Below the pieces are notes generated by a model. That model had not been told where the DNA came from. It ran no database searches and worked only from the letters and a program-made list of their open reading frames with translations. The position numbers were made by a program, and so were the translations under genes. A stretch of 64,000 bases of DNA from Nannochloris sp. 'desiccata' (taxonomy: Eukaryota > Chlorophyta > Trebouxiophyceae > Chlorellales > Chlorellaceae): the NCBI GenBank assembly GCA_019044685.2, contig JAGTXX020000001.1, positions 930,001 to 994,000 of the forward strand, given 5' to 3'. Below are positions 33,254 to 43,148 of this stretch, piece by piece (position 1 is the stretch's first letter; every line of letters begins with the position of its first letter).

Positions 33254-33457
33254 TGTGGTTAATGATTTTTATAGAGTTTGAAAACGGCCGTTAAGTGGAG
33301 CATTCGGCCACATGTTGCTTGGATATTTTGAGCGTGTCAGCCTGCGAACTTTGAAGGGTTCCACCTCTTATTTTTCGATTTCGTCAGTTTTGATCAGAAT
33401 TCAAATACTGGTTATTGTTGGTAATCTATTCTACTAATCTATTTGAACTCCAGCACC

Positions 33458-34641
33458 ATGTCTAACCCCAGTCATCACTGGACCAGTTCTCAGGAACCTC
33501 ATTCTCTTCGCCGCAAAGAAATCCTTTCCAAGTATCATGCGGAGGTAGGTTAACTACCACAGAACAACACTAAAGTGTTGACTTTTGCCTGAATCACCGG
33601 CTGTTAATCCCAAGTGTTGATGCTCAACTTAATTTTGCTTGCAGATTAGCCCTCTCTTCGGGAACAACCCCTGGACCCTTGTCCCCGTCATGTTAGCTAC
33701 TATCATCCAAACAGCTGCTGCAGCATGCATGGGCATCTATGACATTTCTTGGGCTGGCGTCTTTTTCCTCTCATGGATTATCGGGTCGGTTGGCGCTGGC
33801 AACCTTATGGCAGCTCACCACGAAATCAGCCATTACTTGGTATTCAAAAAGCTTTCGTGGAATAAAGCACTCTGGATCGCAGCAAACTGTCCTCTAGGTG
33901 TTCCTCTTGGCTCTCTTTTCAAACAATATCATGTCGATCATCACACTGAAATGGGCTCTGATGGCGTCGATACTGGTATCTGGACCGCGGCTGAAGCCTA
34001 CTGGGTCGGTGGTAATGCCCTTACCAAGACAATCTTCTTGATTTTCTTCCCTATTCCATTCTTCTTCCGCCCTTTCTTCATGTGTGTGGCTAAAAAAACT
34101 CGATATTACGGATCTCCTTTCTTGGATTGTCATTCCTGCCTACGACATTGCCTTATGCTACTTCTCAGGCAATCCCAAAACCTTGTTACAATCCCTGAAA
34201 CCCCTTGCATTTTTGGTACTCAGTACCTACCACGGTGTTGGATTACACCCCATTGCAGGGCATTGCATCTCGGAGCATGTCATGTTGAATGGTGATGGAC
34301 AAGAAACTCATTCTTGCTATGATCCTTACTTGAATCCTTTACTCTATAACTTTGGATACCATGTGGAACACCATGATTTCCCTAATATCCCCTGGAACAG
34401 ACTTCCTAAATTGAGGAAAATTGCTCCAGAGTACTACAACCACCTGGTCTCTTATGACACCTGGACACAGTGCATGTGGAAATTCATTACGGATCCTAAA
34501 GTCGGTGTCAACGGTGTAATGACCAAGCGTGTGAAGAGAACTGGTGCTGGAAAGGCAAACGACGGGGAGAAGCCTTTTACCCCTGCTAGCAATATGCCTT
34601 TGCTCCGTGGTATCACTGCTGCAAGTGTTAAAGTAAATTAA
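33458..34641 (+). CDS. DES1: Sphingolipid delta4-desaturase (DES1), one-base frameshift in an A run
   Basis: Exon 1 is 33458-33544 and exon 2 is 33645-34641, phase 0. The N-terminus (HHWTSSQEPHSLRRKEILSK) and the three histidine boxes HHEISH (about 87-92), HVDHH (about 125-129) and HVEHH within YNFGYHVEHHDFPNIPWNRL are those of dihydroceramide delta4-desaturase, an ER di-iron enzyme using cytochrome b5. Several membrane spans lie between. The reading frame breaks at seven A (34090-34096): FRPFFMCVAKK is followed in the next frame by KLDITDLLSWIVIPAYD. With six A the protein is continuous at 360 residues, the usual length. Both sides are well conserved, so a sequence error is more likely than a dead gene. 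A short AT repeat (34700-34711) follows the stop. Confidence 0.9.
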
Positions 34642-35473
34642 GTTGGTTGGCCATGGGTAGTTCATTTAATTAATTTATACCCGTTCTTGTGTTTTTTTAT
34701 ATATATATATACTTATATTCTATAAAAGCAAGTATTGGATGAATTGAAGGCCTGTCTCTCTGTCCCATTTTGTCTTCATTTACTTTTTTGAAATTCCTTT
34801 ATGTTGTATCGATCGTTTCGAATTCCTTTCCTGGCGGTCAAGAAAATAAGTGACTCTTCTGTTTTGTATTTTTAAACGAATGAAGCGCTACTCTTCTTGT
34901 TTATTTTTCAAGTCACGTTCAATGTTCTACCTTTTTTTTCTTGTGTGTATCTTTCCCCTCTAGAACTTATTAATAATTAAGGGTTTTATAATAATAATAA
35001 TAATTTCATTCTTTGTCTTTTCTTCACTCGCGAGCATGTTTCTCCTTCTGTCCCAAAAGGAAGAAAGTAAAAAAGGCCGCTCTCCTGTGATTCTTTCTAC
35101 TCTGCTTCTTTCGTGCGTGTGTTTCTTGAGAAATGGACTGCAGTACTGCAACAAAACGTATGTAACCGCAAAGAAGCTAGCCAGAAGCTACGGTCATCCT
35201 CCGTAAGGGAGGCCTCTCGAGAGAATAATCCATCCGGTTGCAAGTAGCCCGATTAAAGGACCGTATCAGGGTAAAATGGGCCATAATTTAAGCTATCAGG
35301 CAAGTAATCAAACCGATGTTGATTTAATTCTTTATCTATTGCCTTGACTAGTGTTATAGGATAGGAGAAGGAGCGCATGAGCTGGAATCCAGCGTGCGCC
35401 ATGGGAAAAGCAATGATCATTTAAAGTCAGAACTAGGTTTCAGCCTGGCTGTCAGGGGTCGGAACTAGCCACG
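34642..35473. other. Intergenic region with hairpin-forming inverted repeats, 832 bp
   Basis: The first 350 bp are AT-rich, with an ATA/TAA triplet repeat near 34990-35003 and an AT run near 34700. The second part (35160-35470) is GC-richer and holds three inverted repeats: CCTCC/GGAGG at 35198-35212, the palindrome CTCTCGAGAG at 35214-35223, and a two-part hairpin at 35373-35399 (GCGCA/TGCGC outside GCTGG/CCAGC). I see no protein gene. It may hold a structured RNA or simply the promoter and leader of the next gene. Confidence 0.45.
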
Positions 35474-36411
35474 ATGAGGTTTCCTACTGATGTATTAGAA
35501 CGTAGATTCATCACAGAGGCGAACGAAGCAAGCATATGGATGGATAAATACTATTCATGTAAGTTCAAGCCCTCGAACTGAACACTCGCGCTTGCTTCAT
35601 TTGACCACTCTCACTCCACCCATCGCCATTCTTCAATGCAGTCTATATGCTTGGATTCTGTATCTTGGCGCTCAAGCGTCTTGCTAGCCTAACTGATACA
35701 GAGTCGACTGCAACGTTAACAGCGCTCGGGTTTCTATGGCTGCCTATTATGTACTTTCTATGGACATTCTGCCGTTCCTGGTACATTAGACATAGACAGC
35801 CAATAATATTCATCCGCAAGGCTGTTGCTGTGGCTATTTCGACTCAATATGCGAGTTCCTTTTACGATTCCATGCACTCGGGTTCCGAAACAAGTTCACC
35901 GGGACTCAGCCTCTTCATGTCCTCACTAGGCATCGGTTCCCAACTAATAACCCATGCCTTGGGCTTCCCAAACTATGGAAATTGGCAGCTAGTCAGTCAA
36001 GCTGTTGGAACAGCCATGGCGTTCAGAACTGCAGCTGTGATGTGCCATGGAGAACTAGCAAATACATTAGACCGCTTTGTTACTTCCCTCCCTTCTTACT
36101 CCGCTTTCAACACATTGAAAGCGAGTACGGCAGCACATCCTAAACTGACATGTTGTATGTATTGTATTGGACTACATACTGTATATGGATTCATTTTTGC
36201 GACGGTTCTTTCCAATATTTTAGAGTTTCGACAACGACGGAGATTTTTTGCAACAAGATTTCCACATAGAGAGCCTTTAACTCCATCTGATCTTCATCAT
36301 AAAGATTGGGTGAACGTATTAATGATAACAATAATGTATATTGCTATGGAAGGGTTAACTGTTGCCGTCAACATGGCGTTCCTTACGGCAGAAGCAACCC
36401 GAAACCGCTGA
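35474..36411 (+). CDS. Unknown multi-pass membrane protein, 284 aa
   Basis: I do not recognise this family. Exon 1 is 35474-35558 and exon 2 is 35642-36411, phase 1 (GTAAG ... TGCAG). The N-terminus (MRFPTDVLERRFITEANEAS) is soluble and charged. Four or five hydrophobic segments follow: FYMLGFCILALKRLA, LTALGFLWLPIMYFLWTFC, a Ser/Gly-rich region, LTCCMYCIGLHTVYGFIFAT, and VNVLMITIMYIAMEGLTVAV. Between spans are basic clusters WYIRHRQP and FRQRRRFFATRFPHRE. The last resembles the cytosolic loop of an integral enzyme or scaffold, but no catalytic motif is evident. It could be one of the large lineage-specific membrane families of chlorophytes. Confidence 0.75.
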
Positions 36412-36807
36412 GAAATCCTAAACGAATAACCAACAATTGTGTTTTTGCAATAAATGATCATGAATAAAAACAAATTTGCACACTGACTTTATAAAACTAT
36501 CCTTGTTGACTTCATAAATTCCTTTTGTGTTGTACTCTTAATACTGAAAAATGCATCTTTGTATGTCGAGGACTCGACATCTTCCACTTGAGCTCCGCGG
36601 TACCGGTTGTGCACGATCGCGCTTTATTTCAATTTCTACTCCTATTACTACTGAAACCATAATTTTTTCATGCGGTTATTCTTACATATCATATCAATAC
36701 AACTTAGTTCATAGTACCTTTCTTTATTTCATTCAAAATGTAAAAAAAAAAATGCAAAATTCTAAATACGACGTGTATGGTAAAAATATTAGTAGATTAG
36801 AAACCTA
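36412..36807. other. Convergent intergenic region, 396 bp
   Basis: This AT-rich stretch lies between the 3' ends of the membrane protein and the DUF1336 gene. It has an AATAAA-like word soon after each stop and a run of ten A near 36743. No gene is evident. Confidence 0.4.
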
Positions 36808-38530
36808 TCAAAAGTCTGTAGAAAAACTAGGCGGGCCATCTTCATCCAATCCATTCCCTCGCTCTTCTAAACTTTGCGCTGGAAATGGTCGCGCCTTGGT
36901 AAAATCAACGCGGTACACTTTGACCGCCCCTAGTACAACTTCTGGTAACTCTTCAGCCCTATTACCCTGTAGTACAAAGGCATGTTCAAATATAACAGGA
37001 GCAAGTCTGGAAAGATATCCATAAAACGCACGACGAGCTATATACGCGTATGAATGAACATCTATATCGATTTCAATATACTGACCCTTAGCGCTCGAAT
37101 AGAAATGGTGTTGTGGTCGTGTGAGCAATGGTTTGCCGTTGTAGCTACGTAACAACCGTACTTCTGAACCAGATAACGGGCCCTTTTTGGCCCATTCATC
37201 TACATTGACAACACGGGGAATCAGTTTGAACCGATCGCGGGTGGGCTGACCATCGAATTCCACTCCATTATTGAAAAATCGCTGGGCGAGCCCCAGCGCT
37301 GCTTGATTTTCTACCATACTAGGCTCCCACCCTTCCGGCAAGGCGAAATAATACACTAAAGACTGTCCAGCCCCATCCATACTACCAAACATAGACGGAG
37401 CATACGTTGGGAGCTGTAAAGTAATGATCAATAACGGTGGCAATCGTTGATTTTGTGGTAAAGCCAACGCCTCTGGCCCCAACTTTGGAGCAGCTGGTAA
37501 CTCAACATGCTGCGCTATGTGAAACAGTTTTCTATCAAAAGAATACATATCTACACCTATTAATTTATATATATTCCCACCTGCAGGTTCTTTTATTTTG
37601 GACTTCATATAATCCTTCGACCGTACAAAAAAAGTAGTTGCATCTGCCGCTTCCCAGGCACAGGCAGCTGCTCCTAACGATTCCTGCCTAGTTAAGTTAC
37701 TACTGGCCATACTTAGACGTGTAAATGAAGAGCCAGCCTTTGGTTTTATTGCACGCAGGAATTTTCGTTGCGCTACGACAGCTTGCGTTGCTGTAAATAA
37801 ATTAATGCAGCCGGCAAGAGCGGGGCTGTCGTCGATTTCAACGATTGCTGTCGTACCTGCAGTACCAGTAGTCGTATTGCCAGGGGAAGAACTGAGGGGA
37901 GCTCTGGTGTCGCGTGAAGTACCTCCTACAGGGGTTGCACCATTAGCATGACCCTGATGCGCTCTATTGAAAAAAGAAAAGGGCCCTGCTCCTCCCAGGC
38001 CTCCCTCATTCTCGGCCGCTGCTTGAGGAGAAGATTCATTTCTGAATTTTTGCCACCAGTTGGCTATTTTATCTATTAAACCCTCTTCCCTATCTGAACT
38101 TAGAGAATCTAAATCATCAGTATGACCCCCATCACGTGCACCAGGTGTATTGCCTCCATTACTGCTACGGGATGACATGCTGCTGAGGGCGCGTTCCTCT
38201 AAAGCATCCTGATAGTGGTCGTCTTCACCTTTAGTGGGAAATTTTCAAATAATGAAAGGGAATATCGGTTTAGATAGAATATAATGAATGTAGTGCGTTT
38301 GATTCTGAACACAAAGAATTAAAAATTACTTATTATTTGGGGAAAAACTTACTAAGAGCACTTGTAGGGCTGCCGTAATTTGACAAGAGGTCGGTGTTTG
38401 TAGCAATGCCAGAGGTACGCACAGTAAGGCCACTGTGACGACCAGAAGCACGGTTTCGCATCTTACGGGAAGGTCTTCGTGGGCGTTGTCTACGATTGGA
38501 CTTGCCAGTGAAGCAGGAGAAGAGCCCCAT
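36808..38530 (-). CDS. DUF1336 (EDR2-like C-terminal) domain protein with acylation-type N-terminus
   Basis: Two exons, 38353-38530 and 36808-38228, phase 1, 532 residues. The start MGLFSCFTGKSNRRQRPRRP combines Gly2, Cys6 and a polybasic stretch, the pattern for N-myristoylation plus palmitoylation and membrane attachment. The middle is disordered and Ser/Gly-rich. From about residue 240 the DUF1336 domain is clear: KLIGVDMYSFDRKLFHIAQH, PPLLIITLQLPTYAPSMFGS, then DRFKLIPRVVNVDEWAKKGP, GQYIEIDIDVHSYAYIARRA and AEELPEVVLGAVKVYRVDF. In Arabidopsis EDR2 this domain follows PH and START domains and tunes defence; here it stands alone with the lipid-anchor N-terminus. A lipid-binding membrane role is inferred. 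Confidence 0.9.
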
Positions 38531-38609
38531 GATATCTAATTTTTATTTCTCAGAGATGGAGAGCCGAGTGGCGGGGATGAGAGGTGAAAGGGCAAGAATT
38601 ATCTTGTAG

Positions 38610-39126
38610 TTAGTAAGCTAGCGCTGCACCACTGTAACCATCGTTGGTAAAAACGGTTATGTGTCCAGGGGAAAAGTCAGAGAGGAAGCAAACTGCGAAT
38701 GCTTTTGAAATTTGATCAGAAGGTTTATTAATATTTATTTGAAAAAGCACTTCTCTAGAAACTAGCGTGCCCACAAAGCTGCTTTTCACTGGGTGCGAAA
38801 AGTCGAGTCGCAATTGTCTGCTCTCAAAACTGTAAAGCTCCTTCTCTTATGGAGCATATTTATGATGATGATCCTTTCTTACACTGCAGTTGATACGAAC
38901 TCCGGGAGGGTTGAAAACACATCCTAGCATTTAAAACCGAGCCCTTCGGATCCAGATGTCCTAGGCGTTTCATTGATTTAGAAAATGTGCATAACTACAG
39001 GATTCCACCAGGGAGCCAGAATACTATCGCCCAGTGGGGGGCATGCTCTTTACGACCCCACTCGGAGTGGCACTTTCCTTCACCGGAATAAACTTTGGTG
39101 CCAGGCTTGAAATTACTCATTTTCAT
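38610..39126 (-). CDS. Small two-exon protein of unknown function, 115 aa
   Basis: I do not recognise this gene, but the model is self-consistent. Exon 1 is 38999-39126 (ATG at 39126 or 39120) and encodes MSNFKPGTKVYSGEGKCHSE then GRKEHAPHWAIVFWLPGG. A GTAGTT donor and a TTTACAG acceptor join it in phase 2 to exon 2 (38610-38829): ILFESRQLRLDFSHPVKSSF, VLFQININKPSDQISKAFAV, ending in an aromatic tail. The composition is that of a small beta-rich globular domain. Neither exon alone exceeds 70 codons, so it is easily overlooked. Its ATG lies 32 bp from the cyclin ATG on the other strand. The intron is 169 nt. Confidence 0.5.
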
Positions 39127-39158
39127 TAGGGTACTTCGTTTAAAAAAAATCTGCATAC

Positions 39159-40373
39159 ATGATGAACGGCCAGGGGAAGCCTTCAGGTCCAAAAAGGCCC
39201 CATGCCCCTTTAAACATGGTTCCAGTTTACAAAACTTTAGAAGAACTGAAAGCGTCTTCTCCTAGCAGAGCGCATGGATTGAGTGAAGAAGACGAAGAGC
39301 GTTGGAGACGCGCTGCAATCAACCTGATGGTCACTGCCGGGTTAACTATCCGGATGTAAGCTTTTTAATGAGGTTTTTAAAAATCCCGCTGCTGCCTAAT
39401 TTCTTTCGTCCCCTTTGCTGCTTTACTAACCTCTTCTAACTCTCTTAACCCCGTCAATGCTACAGGGATCACTGTGCTGTGCTTACTGGCTTAGAATTCT
39501 TCCACAGATTCTATGCTGAACACTCGATGGTCACCAATGATAGATTTGTACGTTTGTTGATCTTTGATTTAATTGAACGCCTATACCGGTATTGTGTTCT
39601 AACTGCCTATCTAACTACTTTAGCTACTATCTTCGCTTACTTTCTCACTTTCTTCCCTATCACAGTTAATGGCAATGGCCTGCATGTACCTTGGCGCCAA
39701 GATTGCAGACTTCCCCAAAAGCTCTCGAGATATTATCTACGGCTGTGTGGATGCAATGTGCACGACACATGAAGAATCAAGTCGACTCCGAAATGATAGT
39801 GAATGGATGAAACAAACCAGACAAGCTATCAATGACGCAGAACGAGCTTTACTCTACCACCTGGGCTTTCGCTTCAGTTGGAAGCCCGCACCTTTTACCG
39901 TAATCAATATTTTAAAAGATAAAACTTCTGGCGGTATTGGCACCTTTCTAGATGGATACTTCGAAAACAAACCAGAAGAAGAACGGGGTGTTTTAAGTAC
40001 AATGTGTGTTCATTTAGCAAACGAAAGCGCAAAAATTCCATTAAATCTACAGTACCCTCCTGAAGCTATCGCTGCTGTGTGTATATGGCTGGGAATGAAA
40101 TTATTTAAAGTCACTGCAACACCACCTGCACTATTCGATCCCAAAACAGGGAAGGCTAAGCAATGGTATCACATGTATGGAGTAGAGAATAAAGATCTAG
40201 AAATAATAGCCGACCAGATTACCGGGTCGGTGGTGGGGGATGCCGAGGCGGCGCATGAAATTATTAGTGGAGCTGTTAGGGTAGTCAAAACCGAGTTTAT
40301 TAATCTTAATAGTAATCAACAGAGTGGGGGTGGATTGTTGGCGCCACCACCAGCGTCAGCAGTAGGTAGGTAG
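39159..40373 (+). CDS. Cyclin T/K/L-type (transcription-related) cyclin
   Basis: Three exons, 39159-39355, 39466-39547 and 39666-40373 (phases 2 and 0), 328 residues. The cyclin box spans the joins: EERWRRAAINLMVTAGLTIR, MDHCAVLTGLEFFHRFYAEH, VTNDRFLMAMACMYLGAKIA followed by DFPKSSRDIIYG. The second fold has YPPEAIAAVCIWLGMKLFKV. These features fit cyclins T, K and L, partners of CDK9, CDK12 and CDK11 that phosphorylate the Pol II C-terminal domain or act in splicing; there is no destruction box and no RS tail. The nearest type cannot be settled by eye. ATG 39216 (MVPVYKTLEEL) is an alternative start, attractive because the upstream ATG is so close to the divergent small gene. Confidence 0.87.
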
Positions 40374-40877
40374 TGGTGGGCAGTACAAAACGATTTGATT
40401 GTTTATTTATTATATATTCAAATATTGATAGATGTAAAGCCTGTTTTCCCCAGTTAAGGGGTGCATGTAACGAATGGATGTTTACATGAAAGGTAACCGC
40501 TGCCGTACTAAGAGAATATGGTACTGTAGATACGTACAGCCACATTTCAAAATGCCGGTGCGAGCAAAAAACAGACAAAAATAAAGGCAATGAGCGCAAA
40601 AAGAAAGAATCAGAAAGTGATTTTCAGTAATTTTATATCAAGTTGGGATGGGTATATGAACAGAAATGGTGTGAGAGAGTATTCAAAATGAGAGTAATTC
40701 ATGGATTAAATGGATTAAATTCAATTTCAATTTATTACGCATGCCGCCTCAAGAGTGTGTGTGGCCATTCATAGCAGACGTCAACCTGTAAATCCTATTC
40801 TACTCTATCCTCTTGTTCCCATGTATAATAAGACGAGATTGATGAGCCCACTAGCCAGGCAAAGAACACAATTTTCT
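40374..40877. other. Convergent intergenic region between cyclin and GapN
   Basis: This 504-bp region holds both 3' untranslated regions. ORFs here on the plus strand overlap the antisense of the last GapN exon and look spurious. I see no RNA gene or repeat beyond A/T runs. Confidence 0.45.
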
Positions 40878-42888
40878 TTACCCCATCGTGTAGCTAGGTT
40901 TCGCCAAGTTGATTACGGTGCTCTTGACTTTAGACATCAACTCAAGACTATAGCGCACCCCTTGGCATCCAAGGCCACTTTGTCTTTGGGCACAGAAAGG
41001 GAAATGGTCTGGGCCTTCAGAGTGAAAAGAAAAAGAAAAATGAAGATAGCAAGTCAGTCAAAATGCCGCAAGAAAGACAAAAGTTGGGATAATTTCAAAA
41101 CAAGACGATGTACTTACCACGAGCTGGTGCCGCATTAATTTGTACCGTACCAACCTCCAATGCATCACTTAATTCAATAGCGCGGTTGATGTCCTCAGTA
41201 AACACACACCCTTGAAGGGCTAAGCGATTTGCGTTGGCATGTGCCACAGCTTCCTCGGGTGTTTTTACTCTGATAATAGGCACCACAGGCCCAAAAGGCT
41301 CTTCCCAGGCCAAACGCATATCAGCTGTGACATTATCAATTACAACAGGCCAAATTAGGTTGCCCTCGCGTTTGTATGGCAACTTGAATGTAGCTCCCTT
41401 GGCTTCAGCATCTTTCACGAGACCTTCAATGAAGTCAGCGGAAGAAGAGGAAATCACAGGTGTAATGGACGCGTTGTCCTCAGGTGCACCTACAGTGAGT
41501 TTGCTAGCAGCGGCTGTGACGAGGTCGACAAGTTGATCAGCGATAGAATCAACGGCAAAGACCAATTTGACAGCAGTGCATCGCTGTCCAGAATAAGAAA
41601 ATCCACCTTTGACAATGTGTTTAGCAGCAGCGGGGATATCGGCATCAGCACAGATAATAGCAGCATCCTTTCCACCTAATTCCATTTGAATGGGGACCAT
41701 ACCTGCTTTGCGGCAGATATCAATACCAGTATCGCCACCAGTGAAGGAAATGCAGTTGACAGAAGGGTGAGTAGTGAGGTAATCACCAATTTCAGATCCA
41801 CGACCAGTGGCAACATTGATTAAACCCGTAGGTAAGCCAGCAGCTTCAAAGCAACGGACCATCATCAAGCCGGAAACTGATCCCTGAGTAGGGGGTTTGA
41901 GCACGACAGAATTACCAGCCATCAAGGCAGGGCCAATCTTAGAGACAGCCAAGTTGACAGGGTAATTAAAGGGTGGGATAGCAAGGACAACGCCCAAGGG
42001 GACACGAGAGGACATGCAGATCTTAGTACGGTCTTGACCCGGGAAAGAGTCAGACGTCAAGAGTTTACCCTCACCGAAGAAACGGACGGCTTCTTCAGCG
42101 GTGTAGGATAATAGATCAGCAGAACGGACGACTTCAGTTAAAGCATCGTTGGCAGGTTTGGCAACTTCCTTGACAAGGACGTCGGCCATGGGCTTGGCGT
42201 GTTCACGCATCAGGGCAGCGACTTTGTGGATGTATTCAGCACGTTTCCATAAAGGAGTTCTAGCCCATTCCTGTGGAAAAGAGTAACAGAGAGAGGGAAG
42301 GGAAGAAATGTCAGTTGGTTGGAAAAGCAAAATGACTGGTTAGGTGAGCCAAATGCCGGGGATTATGTGATCTTGGTATTAGAGATTTGTGAAGAGAGGA
42401 ACTTCGTTAGCCAATCTCCTTACCTTTTGAGCCTTCTTTGAGGACTCGAACATGGAGTCAACTTCCTTCTGGGTGCAAGCTGCATTAAAAAGAGGCAAAA
42501 AGAGAACGCGATTGGTCAGTCAAACCATGCTGAAAAGACCCAAAGGTCACAATCCCAGTCTCTCCATTGCTCGCTTATGCTATTGCCTTATGATACAATG
42601 CCACAGCTATAGCCGCGCTCTACGGACCAAAGTTGCGAAAATGAAGTAATTGTATGCCCGAGGCTATAGATCAACACCCTAATTGACCGGCGGCAAGTGT
42701 CTGGCAGGTATTTTACTCCATCAATGCCATCTTTGCATACCTTGTACCTCATATGCAGGAGCATTGCTAGAGGGGTTCAAAATCGTGACCTTTTTTCCAG
42801 ATGAAGATTCGAGCCATTGGCCCTCGAAAAAATACTTGTAGGCTCCAGATGGAGCAGCGCAAACGCTGTAAAAGTTGTCCACAGTCAT
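40878..42888 (-). CDS. GAPN: Non-phosphorylating NADP glyceraldehyde-3-phosphate dehydrogenase (GapN)
   Basis: Four exons, 42741-42888, 42424-42479, 41118-42270 and 40878-41014 (phases 1, 0, 1), give 497 residues. GapN oxidises glyceraldehyde-3-phosphate to 3-phosphoglycerate with NADP, making cytosolic NADPH without ATP. The aldehyde dehydrogenase core is complete: FNYPVNLAVSKIGPALMAGN, the glutamate in MELGGKDAAII, the catalytic Cys in GQRCTAVKLV and WEEPFGPVVPI. The N-terminus (GAYKYFFEGQWLESSSGKKV) and the C-terminal exon (GPDHFPFCAQRQSGLGCQGV) with TVINLAKPSYTMG are those of plant GapN. The final exon would be lost if the frame were followed past 41118. It shares 260 bp with IMPDH. Confidence 0.96.
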
Positions 42889-43148
42889 TCTTTATAGATT
42901 GCAATAGCACATTTGGGCGTTGGTGCATTGTTAAGCGCACGTTCAACTTGCTTTGAAAACATATTCTTCGTTTCCTCCTGCTCCCTTCGTCTGGCGGCAG
43001 AACACGGAGCTGGTTGATTCAATTGCAAAAATTAAATCAAGCATTATCAATAAAAGAATCAAACACATATACCAAGGACTGTGATTATTTTAACAGCTGA
43101 TTTGGCCACTTTACCTTGCAATCATTTTGAGTTTTTGAATAATTAAAT
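42889..43148. promoter_or_regulatory. Candidate bidirectional promoter between GapN and IMPDH
   Basis: Only 260 bp separate the two start codons. The interval must contain both 5' leaders and core promoters. No TATA element is convincing on either side, so I give no element positions. Confidence 0.4.

Noticed and set aside
36551..37024. Plus-strand ORF of 157 codons
   Set aside because: It overlaps the conserved 3' end of the DUF1336 gene in antisense and its own sequence looks random.
40755..41138. Plus-strand ORF of 128 codons
   Set aside because: It begins at GTG and lies opposite the last GapN exon (40878-41014), which has clear homology; the ORF itself resembles nothing.
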